64,000 nucleotides of DNA. Source: Paractinoplanes lichenicola. GTDB taxonomy: Bacteria > Actinomycetota > Actinomycetes > Mycobacteriales > Micromonosporaceae. The position numbers and the translations under genes were made by a program. Within the stretch, counting starts at the first letter, position 1. Each line of letters opens with the position of its first letter. The notes under the pieces are model-generated. The model was not told the origin of the DNA. It worked only from the letters and a program-made list of their open reading frames with translations, and searched no databases. Location of the stretch: NCBI RefSeq assembly GCF_016785085.1, contig NZ_JAENHO010000004.1:558001-622000 (forward strand), read 5' to 3'. Positions 16,291 to 24,802 of this stretch are shown here, one piece after another.

Positions 16291-17274
16291 ATGACAGCCA
16301 ACAAGAACCTCAAACGCCGGGTGCGCGCCCGCGCCGCCAAGACGGGTGAGTCCTACACCGCTGCTCTGCGGCACTTCCGCACGGCTCCGCGAGGAGAAAC
16401 GATGCGACTGTCCGTCACCCAGCTCACCGTCCACCCCGACCCCGGCGACACCGCCGCGCTGCGCGAAAGCGGCCGGCAGATCCGGGCCCTCATGCGCGAG
16501 GCCCACGCCGCCGGCGCCCGCCTGCTGCACCTGCCCGAGGGCGCACTGTGCTGCCCCGGCAAGCGCATCATGTCGGCCACCCCCGACGTCGTCGGCCCGG
16601 CCGACTGGGACCGCGCCGACTGGCCCACCCTCGCCGACGAGCTGCGGGCCATCGCCACCCTGGCCGGCGAGCTGCGGCTGTGGACGGTGCTGGGCTCGAT
16701 CCACCCGCTGACCCCGCCCCGGCGCCCCCACCTGAGCCTGTACGTCCTCTCCGACCAGGGCACGATCGCCACCCGCTACGACGAGCGGCTGCTCTCGAAC
16801 ACCAAGGTCAGCCACATGTACACCCCCGGCGCGGCCCCGGTCACGTTCACCGTCGACGGCCTGCGCTTCGGCTGCGCGCTGGGCATGGAAGCGGCCTACC
16901 CCGAGATCTTCAGCGAATACGAACGCCTCGACGTCGACTGCGTGCTGTTCTCCACCCACGGCCCCGGCACACCGGTCAACAACGGCCCGTTCGCGCTGCA
17001 GGCCCAGGCTCTCGCCGCCGCCAACAGCTTCTGGGTCAGCTACGCCGGCACGGCCCAGGACGCCCCCAACGCCCCCGCCGGCGTCATCACCCCCGCCGGC
17101 GACTGGGCGGCCCGCTGCCCCGCCGCACCGTCCGACGCCCTGACCACCATCGACCTCACCCGCCCCACCGAAAACCCGGCCCGTCAGTGGCGCCGCACCG
17201 CCCGCAGCGGCCTGTACAAGCAGTTTCAGGCCCCCGACGACCCGCGCAGCCTGCACCGCGCCGGTCCACAGTGA
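16291..17274 (+). CDS. Nitrilase-fold (carbon-nitrogen hydrolase) protein with degenerate catalytic residues
   Basis: 327 residues. A basic N-terminal segment of about 37 residues (KNLKRRVRARAAKTGESYTA) precedes a nitrilase-superfamily domain starting MRLSVTQLTVHPDPGD. The first catalytic Glu is present (LLHLPEGAL). Where the catalytic Cys is normally found two residues before the acidic residue of the C-x-D-x-x-F-P-E motif, this protein reads G-M-E-A-A-Y-P-E. The usual Y-x-K site reads YDE. A Cys sits five residues earlier than expected (FGCALG). Hydrolytic activity is therefore doubtful. An internal ATG at 16402 has its own GAGGAG, so a form lacking the basic segment may also be made. Confidence 0.8.
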   Translation: MTANKNLKRRVRARAAKTGESYTAALRHFRTAPRGETMRLSVTQLTVHPDPGDTAALRESGRQIRALMREAHAAGARLLHLPEGALCCPGKRIMSATPDVVGPADWDRADWPTLADELRAIATLAGELRLWTVLGSIHPLTPPRRPHLSLYVLSDQGTIATRYDERLLSNTKVSHMYTPGAAPVTFTVDGLRFGCALGMEAAYPEIFSEYERLDVDCVLFSTHGPGTPVNNGPFALQAQALAAANSFWVSYAGTAQDAPNAPAGVITPAGDWAARCPAAPSDALTTIDLTRPTENPARQWRRTARSGLYKQFQAPDDPRSLHRAGPQ

Positions 17275-17343
17275 TTCCACAACACCAGCCCGCCAAGCTT
17301 CCGGGCGGAGGGAATCGGTCCCCCTCGAGAGGAAGCAGGGCAG

Positions 17344-17760
17344 ATGCGTATTTTGAGGATGGTGGTGGCGATCGTGCTGGCCATCTCGGGTTCCGCACTC
17401 GCGGCCCGACCGGCGGCGGCCGCGGGCGAGTGGTATTACGCCACCGGCTGTTTCAGCTGGGGCAGGGCGACCAACATCTACAGCGACATCAACAAGGTCA
17501 ACCTGATCGGTCGCTTCGAGTGGGCCTGGAACGCCCGCAGCGGCAGCAGCGGCTACTACCGGCTGACGGTGGTGGACGAGGCCCCGCGCGACGGCATCGG
17601 GTTCGAGGCCCGCGTGGACGCGGGGACCGCCAGTCAGTCGAACGTCATCCCGTATTCCAACGTCTACCACTACAACATCTACTACGCCGTTCGTAAGTGG
17701 CGGGCGTACGTCGCAGGTTCGTCGGCCGGGCCGTGGTACCCGCCGACGTCCTGCGGCTGA
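17344..17760 (+). CDS. Small secreted protein, unknown family
   Basis: 138 residues with a clear Sec signal peptide (MRILRMVVAIVLAISGSAL, cleavage likely after AAAA near residue 27). The mature part of about 110 residues is rich in Tyr, Trp, Ser and Asn, with two cysteines (GCFSWG and a C-terminal SCG) that could form a disulfide linking the ends. It looks like a small extracellular beta-domain. No known family is recognised. AGGAAGCAGGGCAG precedes the ATG. It is co-directional with the nitrilase-like gene, 69 bases downstream. Confidence 0.75.
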   Translation: MRILRMVVAIVLAISGSALAARPAAAAGEWYYATGCFSWGRATNIYSDINKVNLIGRFEWAWNARSGSSGYYRLTVVDEAPRDGIGFEARVDAGTASQSNVIPYSNVYHYNIYYAVRKWRAYVAGSSAGPWYPPTSCG

Positions 17761-17778
17761 GCCGGGCTCCGGGCGTCG

Positions 17779-18297
17779 CTACGGCACGAGGCGCCAGGCC
17801 TCCACCAGGCCGGCGACGGTGATCAGACCCAGCAGGACGTTCCCCCAGTGCGGGCCGAACCGGCGCTGTCCGTCATCGGGCAGCGCCGGCACCTCGGTCA
17901 GCGCCGTGGTGAGCCAGCCGATGCCGGGCGAGACGGGTTCGTGACCGCCGGTGAGCCGGGGTTTGAAGAAGTACTCGAACGCCGACATCTCGACCGAGCG
18001 GTGACCGGCGACCAGCAGATGGATGGCGTCGTGGTCGTCGGGCCGGGTGACCAGGCTGCGGGCGATCGTCCAGGTGTGGAGCGTGTTGCGCACGATGATG
18101 TCCTGCGCGGTCACCGTCACGCTCACGACCGGCCCGGTCAGCCACAGCCCGGCGGTGAACCCGGCGACGAAGCACACCGCCAGCGCCACGTTCGGCAGGA
18201 TCAGCCAGAAGGCGAACGGGGCGAAAGCCACCCAGCCGCCGATGATGATCAGAGCCCGCTTCTCGACGCGGCGGTAGGTTCGCCGATCATCACGCAC
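17779..18297 (-). CDS. Membrane protein with a PH-like domain, hypothetical
   Basis: 172 residues. Two membrane helices lie near the N-terminus (IIIGGWVAFAPFAFWLILP and VALAVCFVAGFTAGLWL), followed by a soluble beta-rich part (VSVTVTAQDIIVRNTLHTW) like bacterial PH-domain membrane proteins, and a last hydrophobic segment (NVLLGLITVAGLVEAW). Function unknown. It converges with the secreted-protein gene (18 bases) and diverges from the reductase-like gene at 18383. Confidence 0.7.
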   Translation of the reverse strand: MRDDRRTYRRVEKRALIIIGGWVAFAPFAFWLILPNVALAVCFVAGFTAGLWLTGPVVSVTVTAQDIIVRNTLHTWTIARSLVTRPDDHDAIHLLVAGHRSVEMSAFEYFFKPRLTGGHEPVSPGIGWLTTALTEVPALPDDGQRRFGPHWGNVLLGLITVAGLVEAWRLVP

Positions 18298-18382
18298 CGA
18301 GAAAGATTATCGGGGGAGTGTCGGGTCCGGGATCGGGCGTTCGTGGAGTAGGCAAAGACCGGTAGAGCAGAGAGGCACTGAC

Positions 18383-18961
18383 ATGACCGCGACCTACACC
18401 TGGGACGTCTTCTCCACCCTCGACGGCTACGGCTCGTTCGACGAGGGCGCCGACTGGGGCGGTTACTGGAGCAAGCAGGGTCCCGAGCTCCTCGCCCACC
18501 GGGCCGCCCTGTTCGACACCGAGCAGCGCACGGTCTTCGGCGCGACCACCTTCCGCGAGATGGCCGAGATCATGTCGTCAGGCATCGACCCCAACGCGCT
18601 CGACGAGTGGAACCTGCGCACCATCCGCTCGCCGGCCACGGTCATCTCGTCGACCCTGACCGACACGCTGGGCTGGCCCGACGCGACGATCGTGAGCGGG
18701 GACGCCGTCGAGATCGTGAAGCGGCTCAAGGAGGAGTCGGACGTGCCGTTGCGCGGGCAGGCCAGCCTGTCGCTGAACTGGGCGCTGATGGCGGCCGGCC
18801 TGGTCGACCGCGTGCAGGTGACGATCTTCCCGGTTGTCTCGGGCCGCACCGGCACCAGCCCGATCTTCGGCGGCGCGGGCGATTTCGACCTCGAGCTGCT
18901 CGAGAGCCGCACCCTCGACGGCCACACCCTCGAGGTGGTCTACCGCCCGACCGCTCACTGA
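18383..18961 (+). CDS. Dihydrofolate reductase-family (RibD C-terminal-like) protein
   Basis: 192 residues of the RibD_C/DHFR fold common in actinobacteria. Landmarks are the N-terminal STLDGYGSFDEGADWGGYW, the NADPH-region FGATTFREMAEIM, and GQASLSLNWALMAAGLVDRVQ before VTIFPVVSGRTGTSPIFGG. Stand-alone members probably reduce an unidentified pteridine- or pyrimidine-like substrate with NADPH; a riboflavin role is unlikely without a deaminase domain or rib neighbours. AGAGAGGCACTGAC precedes the ATG. Its last seven bases overlap the converging MerR gene. Confidence 0.85.
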   Translation: MTATYTWDVFSTLDGYGSFDEGADWGGYWSKQGPELLAHRAALFDTEQRTVFGATTFREMAEIMSSGIDPNALDEWNLRTIRSPATVISSTLTDTLGWPDATIVSGDAVEIVKRLKEESDVPLRGQASLSLNWALMAAGLVDRVQVTIFPVVSGRTGTSPIFGGAGDFDLELLESRTLDGHTLEVVYRPTAH

Positions 18962-19680
18962 ACCTGCAGGCGATTCAGCACCGCTCGCTGGGCGTCGTTG
19001 AAGACCGTTTCCCCGTACGCCGTGAGCAGTGCCTCGGTCAGCGAATCCACCGCGTGCAGACCGTCGAAGCGCAGGCGGCCCAGCACCTGCTGGAAGTCAA
19101 CGACCAGCCGGTCGACGTCCTCGCGCGGCGTCTCCGGGCCCAGCGCGGCGAAGCGGGCGCTCAGCGCGGTGGTGGCCGCCAGCAGGCCGGGCTCGGCGAC
19201 CTGGCCGAGCAGGCCGGTCAGCGCGGTGCGACCGGCGTCGTCGAGCCGGTGGTGCAGCAGCAGCATCATCTCGCGGTCGTGCCGCAGCATCTCGGCCGGC
19301 AGGTCGGGCGCGTCGGCCACGTTCGTGAGCAGGCCGGCCAGTTCCGGCGGGGTGTCGGGGCTGGCCCCGGCCGCGCGCAGCCGGGCGATCACCTGGCGGC
19401 GCGCGGCCAGGCGCTCGATCTGGGCGGCCAGCTCGCGGTCGAGGTCGTCGAGCACGGTGCCGGCCCGGCTGTCGCTTTCGAGCAGCGGCGGGATCTCGTC
19501 GAGGGGGATGCCGAGCTCGGCCAGCCGCCGGATCCGTAGCAGCAGCACCAGGTCGCCGACCGTGTATTCGCGATAGCCGTTCGACCGCCGCGCGGGCTCG
19601 GGCAGCAAGCCGACCTGGTGGTAGTGCCGCAGGGTGCGCACGCTGACCCCGGCCGTACGGGCGATCTCGCCGCTGTTCAT
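18955..19680 (-). CDS. MerR-family transcriptional regulator
   Basis: 241 residues. The N-terminal winged helix is typical MerR: GEIARTAGVSVRTLRHYHQVGLLPEP... with NGYREYT and LLLRIRRLAELGIPLDEI. A dimerisation coiled coil follows (RELAAQIERLAARRQVIARL), then a helical C-terminal domain of about 130 residues that probably senses a drug or metabolite. The ATG overlaps the stop of the MFS transporter gene by four bases, so the two are co-expressed and the transporter is the likely target. An upstream extension of the frame is a shadow of the transporter gene. Confidence 0.9.
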   Translation of the reverse strand: MNSGEIARTAGVSVRTLRHYHQVGLLPEPARRSNGYREYTVGDLVLLLRIRRLAELGIPLDEIPPLLESDSRAGTVLDDLDRELAAQIERLAARRQVIARLRAAGASPDTPPELAGLLTNVADAPDLPAEMLRHDREMMLLLHHRLDDAGRTALTGLLGQVAEPGLLAATTALSARFAALGPETPREDVDRLVVDFQQVLGRLRFDGLHAVDSLTEALLTAYGETVFNDAQRAVLNRLQVQ

Positions 19681-20888
19681 CGAGGTGAGCCTACGAGCTG
19701 GGGCTCCAGGTCGCGCAGGGCTCGCGCGCCGATGGCGACCACGCCGGTCACGAGCCAGACCAAAGCGAGAACAACTGCCCCCGTACGGGCTCCGCCTCCC
19801 TCGACGAGCAGCGCGGCGCCGCCCATGCCCAGCGCCGGGGCCAGGGTCAGGATCGAGTTCTGCAGGCCCATCACCCGGCCCCGCAGCGCGTCCGGGATCC
19901 GCTCGACCATGAGCACGCCCAGCAGGCTGCCGAACAGCCCGTTGCCCAGCCCGACCAGGGCCGCCGCGCCCAGCACGAACCACGGGCCGGCCAGCGTCGC
20001 CATCGCGCCGAAGCCGGCGATCGTGATCAGCATGCCGGTCAGGAACCAGGTGCGCCGCGGCCCCCGGCCACCCGCCGCCGCGTACGTGCCGCCGCCGGCC
20101 AGCAGCCCCACGGCGAGCGCGCTGAGCACCAGGCCGAGCATCTCGGGCCGCTGCTGCAGGGTGAAATAGACCGGCAGCACCAGCGCCTGGAAGCCGGCCA
20201 GCACCACCACCAGCCCGGCGCTGAGCATCGTGGTGACCAGCAGGAACGGCGACCGGATCAGCGCGTGCCAGCCGTCGCGCAGCACCACCCGTTTCGACGG
20301 CGCCACCACCGCGCCGGCCGACCGGGGGATGAGCATGGTGACCGCCGCGGCCGCCGCCGACGTGGCCGCGGTGACCCAGAGCACGGTGACGCCGTCGAAG
20401 ACCGCGATCAGGGCCGCCCCGGCCGCCGGCCCGGCCAGCATGACCACCGCGCCCAGCGCCTCCCGCAGCCCCAGCAGCCGTTCCGCGCTCATCCTCCCGG
20501 CCCGCGTGATGCCCGGGATCATCGCCTCGCGCGCGGTCAGCCCCGGCACGTCGCCGAACGAGCCGAGCACCGCGAACAGCACGAACCAGCCCAGGGCGAG
20601 CCCCACGGTCGCGTCGACCAGGGGCAGCGCGGCGACCGCGAGCGCCGAGACGACATCGGTCAGCACGGAGGCCGTACGGCGGTTGATCCGGTCGATGACC
20701 ACGCCCATGACCAGCCCGGCGAGGGCCGCGGGCAGCGCCGACGCGACGGCCACGGCCCCGGTGGCCAGCACACTGCCGGTGGTCTGCAGCACGAGCAGCG
20801 GCAGCACCACCCCGGCGATGGAGTTGCCCAGCAGGGACAGGACGTAGGAGGCCAGGTAGGCCGACGACACGCGGTTCATGGCGACCAT
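19677..20888 (-). CDS. MFS efflux transporter
   Basis: 403 residues with about 12 membrane helices and the MFS motif-A-like loop GLVMGVVIDRINRRTASVL between helices 2 and 3. The C-terminal half has GLVLSALAVGLLAGG and SLLGVLMVERIPDALRGRV, as in the MFS family of macrolide/drug exporters. It is probably a proton-driven exporter, first gene of a two-gene operon with the MerR regulator whose ATG overlaps its stop (19677-19680). It starts just downstream of the beta-propeller gene, 25 bases away on the same strand. Confidence 0.88.
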   Translation of the reverse strand: MVAMNRVSSAYLASYVLSLLGNSIAGVVLPLLVLQTTGSVLATGAVAVASALPAALAGLVMGVVIDRINRRTASVLTDVVSALAVAALPLVDATVGLALGWFVLFAVLGSFGDVPGLTAREAMIPGITRAGRMSAERLLGLREALGAVVMLAGPAAGAALIAVFDGVTVLWVTAATSAAAAAVTMLIPRSAGAVVAPSKRVVLRDGWHALIRSPFLLVTTMLSAGLVVVLAGFQALVLPVYFTLQQRPEMLGLVLSALAVGLLAGGGTYAAAGGRGPRRTWFLTGMLITIAGFGAMATLAGPWFVLGAAALVGLGNGLFGSLLGVLMVERIPDALRGRVMGLQNSILTLAPALGMGGAALLVEGGGARTGAVVLALVWLVTGVVAIGARALRDLEPQLVGSPR

Positions 20889-20913
20889 CGGAAACCATGA
20901 CGTCGCGTCGGGG

Positions 20914-21936
20914 TCAAGCCAGCGCGACGCGGGCGATCGCCTTCTCGGTGAGGCTGCCGAGCCACAGCGTGCTGCCGTGCTGCCGCACCCCGGTCGCCAT
21001 CACGTAGCGCCCGGCCGGCCCGTGGAACGCCCGCAGCACCGTGCCCTCGACGTCGACCTGCGCCACGATCGGGTGCGGCAACGGCTGCGGCTGCAGACGG
21101 GTGGGCAGCACGGCGGCGACCCGGCGCAGCATCGGATGCGGCAGCAGCCGCTCCGCGAGCGCGACCCGGGGGCTGGCCAAAGCGATCCAGTACGTGCCGT
21201 CGCCCACCGACGACATGTTGTCCGGATAGGCGGGCAGATCGTCCAGGACCCGTACGGTGCCGTCGTTGAGGGTGATCCGCACCAGCTGGTGGGCCACTGT
21301 CTCGCACAGCATCAGCGCGTCCTCCTGCGGGGTCAGCGCGATGCCGTTGGGGAAGCAGAAGCCCTCGGCGACCACGTCGACGCGGCCCGAGACCGGGTCG
21401 TAGGCCAGCACCCGCCCGTTGGGCCGATGCTCCAGCAGGTCGCGCCGCCAGTGCGAGACCGGGAAGCGGTTCGAGCTGTCGGTGAAATAGACCGTGCCGT
21501 CGCGGGCCACGGCGGCGTTGTTGCACAACAGGATCCGCTTGCCGCCGACCCGGTGCGCGAGGTCGGTGATCACGCCGTCGGGGGTCAGGCGCAGCAGCCC
21601 GCGATAGGCGTCGCAGACGATCAGGCTGCCGTCGCGCGGGTCCACCTCGATGCCGAGCGGGCGCCCGCCGGTGTCGGCGATCGGCTCGGCCCGGTGGTCG
21701 GTGTGCGCGTCGGCCGGCCACCGCCAGATGCGCCCGTCGTCGGCCCCGGCGTAGACGCGGCCGTCCAGCCCCACGACGACGTCTTCCGGCCCGTGCCCGT
21801 CCGGCAGCGGCAGAAGCTCTATGTCATCGAGCCGGGTGTCGCCGGGCGCCCACACCCCCTCCAGCGGCGGGGGAGTGGTCGCGGGCATCTTGACCGGCCG
21901 AATGAGCCACGGCGCGGGCGGGCGAGGAATCGGCAT
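20914..21936 (-). CDS. SMP-30/gluconolactonase or strictosidine synthase-like beta-propeller protein
   Basis: 340 residues of a six-bladed propeller. Repeated blades are visible: GPEDVVVGLDGRVYAGADDG, RPLGIEVDPRDGSLIVCDA, NNAAVARDGTVYFTDSS, CFPNGIALTPQEDALMLCE and DNMSSVGDGTYWIALASPR. The spacing and FTDSS/FPNGIAL motifs match the strictosidine synthase/SMP-30 superfamily of lactonases and related hydrolases. There is no signal peptide. The substrate is unknown. It precedes the MFS/MerR pair on the same strand by 25 bases, which may tie it to handling an imported or exported compound. Confidence 0.82.
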   Translation of the reverse strand: MPIPRPPAPWLIRPVKMPATTPPPLEGVWAPGDTRLDDIELLPLPDGHGPEDVVVGLDGRVYAGADDGRIWRWPADAHTDHRAEPIADTGGRPLGIEVDPRDGSLIVCDAYRGLLRLTPDGVITDLAHRVGGKRILLCNNAAVARDGTVYFTDSSNRFPVSHWRRDLLEHRPNGRVLAYDPVSGRVDVVAEGFCFPNGIALTPQEDALMLCETVAHQLVRITLNDGTVRVLDDLPAYPDNMSSVGDGTYWIALASPRVALAERLLPHPMLRRVAAVLPTRLQPQPLPHPIVAQVDVEGTVLRAFHGPAGRYVMATGVRQHGSTLWLGSLTEKAIARVALA

Positions 21937-22188
21937 CCCTGATTCTCACCCCGGCACTCGTACGGGGCCGCATCTGGGCAGTGTTTTGCCCGGCTTGCCG
22001 TGGTGGGTTGGCGCAGTTGCAGTTTTGATTTCCTTTTGGACGTTTCTTTCGACGCCTGACGGGTTTTTGAGCCCGGGTCAGGCGTCTTTTTTGTTTCGTC
22101 GGTTCACGGGTCTGCCCGGGGTGATCACTACAGCGACGCGGAGGGCTCGCAAGGTGCGTCCCCTCCTGAGTCGAGAGGATTCCGTTCG
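21937..22188 (+). other. Divergent promoter region and long cspA leader
   Basis: This 252-base gap separates the leftward propeller gene from the rightward cold-shock gene. It is unusually T-rich for this genome between 22020 and 22105 (GTTTTGATTTCCTTTTGG, CGTTTCTTTC) and contains the strong hairpin plus T-run listed separately. A clear ribosome-binding site GAGAGGA lies nine bases before the cspA ATG. Confidence 0.6.
22051..22092 (+). terminator. Rho-independent-type hairpin inside the cspA leader
   Basis: GACGCCTGAC (22051-22060) pairs with GTCAGGCGTC (22077-22086), with GGG/CCC pairing inside, followed directly by TTTTTT. The structure ends about 97 bases before the cspA ATG on the sense strand. 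It could end a short upstream transcript or act as an attenuator or temperature-sensitive element of cspA. Confidence 0.65.
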
Positions 22189-22392
22189 ATGGCAACTGGC
22201 ACCGTGAAGTGGTTCAACGGCGACAAGGGCTTCGGCTTCATCACCCAGGATGACGGCGGCGCCGACGTGTTCGCCCATTTCTCGGCCATCGCGACGTCGG
22301 GCTACCGCAGCCTCGACGAGAACCAGCGGGTCGAGTTCGATGTCGAGCAGGGCGCCAAGGGCCTCCAGGCCGCGAACATCCGCCCGCTCTGA
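22189..22392 (+). CDS. cspA: Cold-shock protein, CspA family
   Basis: A 67-residue single cold-shock domain. It carries RNP1-like [11 protein letters not shown] (residues 14-24) and RNP2-like DVFAHFSAI (26-34), and begins with the canonical [10 protein letters not shown]. It binds single-stranded RNA and DNA as an RNA chaperone. The length is exactly that of small actinobacterial Csp proteins. A long structured leader precedes it and a strong stem-loop follows nine bases after the stop. Confidence 0.97.
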   Translation: MATGTVKWFNGDKGFGFITQDDGGADVFAHFSAIATSGYRSLDENQRVEFDVEQGAKGLQAANIRPL

Positions 22393-22400
22393 CGCAGCAC

Positions 22401-22424
22401 CCCGGCGGTCGCTACACCGCCGGG
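22401..22424 (+). terminator. Terminator hairpin of cspA
   Basis: CCCGGCGGT (22401-22409) pairs with ACCGCCGGG (22416-22424) around a six-base loop, starting nine bases after the cspA stop. Confidence 0.7.
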
Positions 22425-22430
22425 CGTGGT

Positions 22431-22495
22431 GACGGCCGGTCACCCCTGGTCGCAGATCCGCCCATCAGCGTGATCTCCCGGGGTGACCGGCCGTC
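22431..22495. terminator. Large inverted repeat between convergent cspA and lipoprotein genes
   Basis: A perfect 16-bp inverted repeat (22431-22446 with 22480-22495, arms GACGGCCGGTCACCCC) separated by 33 bases. It lies between two convergent genes, so it probably ends the lipoprotein transcript and backs up the cspA terminator. Confidence 0.65.
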
Positions 22496-22512
22496 TCCTG
22501 TTACGGCGTCGC

Positions 22513-23466
22513 TCAGTTGCCGAGCTTCTCCAGCTCGCTCAGATCCGCGCCGCCGCCGAAGTACGGCATCGTCGACAGGTCGAGCTTGGTGGCGCCGGTC
22601 GGGGCCTCGATCGCCTGGGGCTCGCTGACCTCGAGGCGGGCGGCCACCCGGCCGGTCGCGCCGTCGACGAACTGCAGCACGTCGAGCTCGGCCGCGGTCA
22701 GCTTGCCGTTGTCGATCCACAGGTCGAGCACGATCGGCTTGTCGGCCGGCGCCTTCTTGAACTGCGCGGCCAGCGAGGGCTCGACGGCCGTGGCGAACCG
22801 CTTGGCCTCCGCGTACGCCTTGGTGGTGGACGACGTGACGATCAGGTGCTTGTCGTCGGCGCCGTCCCGCTTGACGTCCGCCCCCTCGAGCAGGTTGGTC
22901 GCGCTGGTGGTGAACTCGGCCAGCGCCTTTTGCTGGTCGGGGCCGGTCGTCGGGGTGGGTGCGTCCTTGGACAGGGCCGTGAGGTCGATCGAGACCCACT
23001 GGCCGGCGAAGAACGCGTCGAACTCCGACGTGCCCCCGCTCAGCTCCTTGACCTCGGCCGGTGTGGCGCCGAACTTGGCCGCGAGCTCGCTCACGGGCGC
23101 CTTGGCGTAGACCACGCCGCCGACGAACCGGACTTCCGTGCCGGTGACGCCGTCGACGGTGGCGGCCAGGCTCGACTTGTCGTCGTCGGTGCCCGGGCCG
23201 CCCTTGTCGTAGGCGAGCGAGACCGACGAGTTGAACAGCTGCTTGACCGTGGCGGCGTCGGCGTCCTTGCCGGCCGCGGCGACCAGGGCGGCCGGGTCGC
23301 CGGTCACCTTGAGGGTGAACCCGGCCTGCTGGGCGTCGGCGAGCTGCTGCGCGGCGTTGCGCAGCTCCAGCTTCGGCTCGAGGGCCTGGAACTGCTGAGC
23401 GGCACAACCGCCGGCCAGCGCGACGGCGGTGACACCGGCGAGACCGCCGGCGAGAAGAGAACGCAT
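22513..23466 (-). CDS. Lipoprotein, unknown family
   Basis: 317 residues. The N-terminus is a lipoprotein signal (MRSLLAGGLAGVTAVALAGGC) with lipobox LAGGC, so the mature protein should be anchored to the outer face of the membrane. The mature part begins with a helical stretch (LELRNAAQQLADAQQAGFTL), then alternates beta and alpha segments and ends in PYFGGGADLSELEKLGN. The two-part organisation and size resemble mycobacterial LppX/LprG-like lipid-binding lipoproteins, but I see no decisive motif. Single-gene unit, convergent with cspA, divergent from the ligase gene. Confidence 0.8.
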   Translation of the reverse strand: MRSLLAGGLAGVTAVALAGGCAAQQFQALEPKLELRNAAQQLADAQQAGFTLKVTGDPAALVAAAGKDADAATVKQLFNSSVSLAYDKGGPGTDDDKSSLAATVDGVTGTEVRFVGGVVYAKAPVSELAAKFGATPAEVKELSGGTSEFDAFFAGQWVSIDLTALSKDAPTPTTGPDQQKALAEFTTSATNLLEGADVKRDGADDKHLIVTSSTTKAYAEAKRFATAVEPSLAAQFKKAPADKPIVLDLWIDNGKLTAAELDVLQFVDGATGRVAARLEVSEPQAIEAPTGATKLDLSTMPYFGGGADLSELEKLGN

Positions 23467-23548
23467 GAATCCCCGTTTCCGTGAAAGGCCGCTTCAGCGT
23501 ACGGAGGCCGTTCAACCGAAATTCGGCCGTGCGCGCCTGACCTGCGGA

Positions 23549-23566
23549 AACTACATCGGTGTAGTT
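23549..23566. promoter_or_regulatory. Candidate operator upstream of the DNA ligase gene
   Basis: Inverted repeat AACTACATCGGTGTAGTT (7-bp arms around TCGG), 42 bases before the ligase GTG and within the divergent promoter region. The arms are AT-richer than the surroundings, as for a repressor site. The regulator is unknown. Confidence 0.5.
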
Positions 23567-23608
23567 AGGTGATCTTTCCGCGTACCGGTTGCTGGAAGGT
23601 CATGCGTC

Positions 23609-24802
23609 GTGATCACTGGAGGGGTGATCTCCGCGCCGATGCTTGCGGCCGCCGGCCCCCTGCCGGCCGGTCCCGGGTGGGCGTTCGAGTTCAAGTTCGA
23701 CGGCGTCCGCGCGATCACCGGCGTGAGCGGCGGCCGGGTCGAGGCCCGCTCGCGCAACCTCAACGACATCACCGGCAGCTATCCCGAGCTGGGGGAGCTG
23801 CCCGCCCTGCTCGACGGGCGCGACGCCGTGCTCGACGGCGAGATCGTCGCGCTCGAGGGCGACCGCCCGTCGTTCGCCCTGCTCCAGCAGCGCATGCACG
23901 TCTCCACGCCCAGCCCGGCCCTGGTCGCCGGGGTGCCGGTCTTCTACTACGTCTTCGACCTGCTCGCCCTCGACGGCCAAGATCTCACCGCCCAGCCGTA
24001 CGCCACCCGGCGCGACCTGCTTTCCGGCCTCGGGCTGGTCGGCGAGCACATCCGGGTGCCGGCCCGGTTCGCCAACGCCGACGGGCCCACCGTGCTGCGC
24101 GCGGCTGAGCTGGCCGGGCTCGAGGGCGTGGTCGCCAAGCGGCTCGACGCCCCGTACCGGCCCGGCAAGCGCTCCGCCGACTGGACCAAGATCCCGCTCG
24201 TCAAGACGCAGGAGGTGCTGGTCGTCGGCTGGAAGCCCGGCTCCGGCCGCCGCTCCGGCACGATCGGCTCCCTGCTGCTGGCCGTGCACGACGAACGCGA
24301 CCGGCTGGCCTTCGCGGGCCACGTCGGCACCGGCTTCACCGACAGCGCCCTGCGTCACCTGCAGACCGAGCTGGCCGCCCTGACCCGCACGACGCCGCCG
24401 ATCGAGGGGGTGCCGCGCGAGTTCGCCCGCCACGCCCACTGGGTCGAGCCGGCCCTGATCGGCGAGGTCGCGTTCCGCAACTGGACCCCCGACCACCGCC
24501 TGCGCCACCCGTCGTGGCGCGGCCTGCGTACGGACCGCTCGCCGGCCTCGATCCGCCGCGCCCCCGAACCCGTGCCGCCACCCAGCCAGGGCAAGGTCAT
24601 CGGGGCCATGCAGACCCCCGACGGCCGCTGGCGCGTCGAGGCCGTCCGCCGCGGCCGCCAGGACTTCTTCCGCCTGATCCACGGCGACAACATCATCGAC
24701 GGCCTGGTCATCGCCACCGTCGAACGCCTGCTGGCCGAGGCCGGCGTCCACCTGGGCGACCTGGTCGACGTCCGCCTGGGAAGCACCCCCGGCGCCGCCT
24801 AG
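23609..24802 (+). CDS. ATP-dependent DNA ligase, stand-alone LigD-type ligase domain
   Basis: 397 residues. Motif I with the adenylated lysine is FEFKFDGVRA (K near residue 30). Motif III-like YYVFDLLALDG and motif IV EGVVAKRLD follow, then the OB-fold part with WTKIPLVKTQEVLVVGW. Only the ligase module of LigD is present; polymerase and phosphoesterase domains are absent. Actinobacteria often carry such extra ligases besides Ku/LigD for end joining or base repair. There is a C-terminal extension of about 90 residues (QGKVIGAMQTPDGRWRVEA and on). Start GTG 23609; ATG 23639 is possible. Confidence 0.88.
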   Translation: MITGGVISAPMLAAAGPLPAGPGWAFEFKFDGVRAITGVSGGRVEARSRNLNDITGSYPELGELPALLDGRDAVLDGEIVALEGDRPSFALLQQRMHVSTPSPALVAGVPVFYYVFDLLALDGQDLTAQPYATRRDLLSGLGLVGEHIRVPARFANADGPTVLRAAELAGLEGVVAKRLDAPYRPGKRSADWTKIPLVKTQEVLVVGWKPGSGRRSGTIGSLLLAVHDERDRLAFAGHVGTGFTDSALRHLQTELAALTRTTPPIEGVPREFARHAHWVEPALIGEVAFRNWTPDHRLRHPSWRGLRTDRSPASIRRAPEPVPPPSQGKVIGAMQTPDGRWRVEAVRRGRQDFFRLIHGDNIIDGLVIATVERLLAEAGVHLGDLVDVRLGSTPGAA

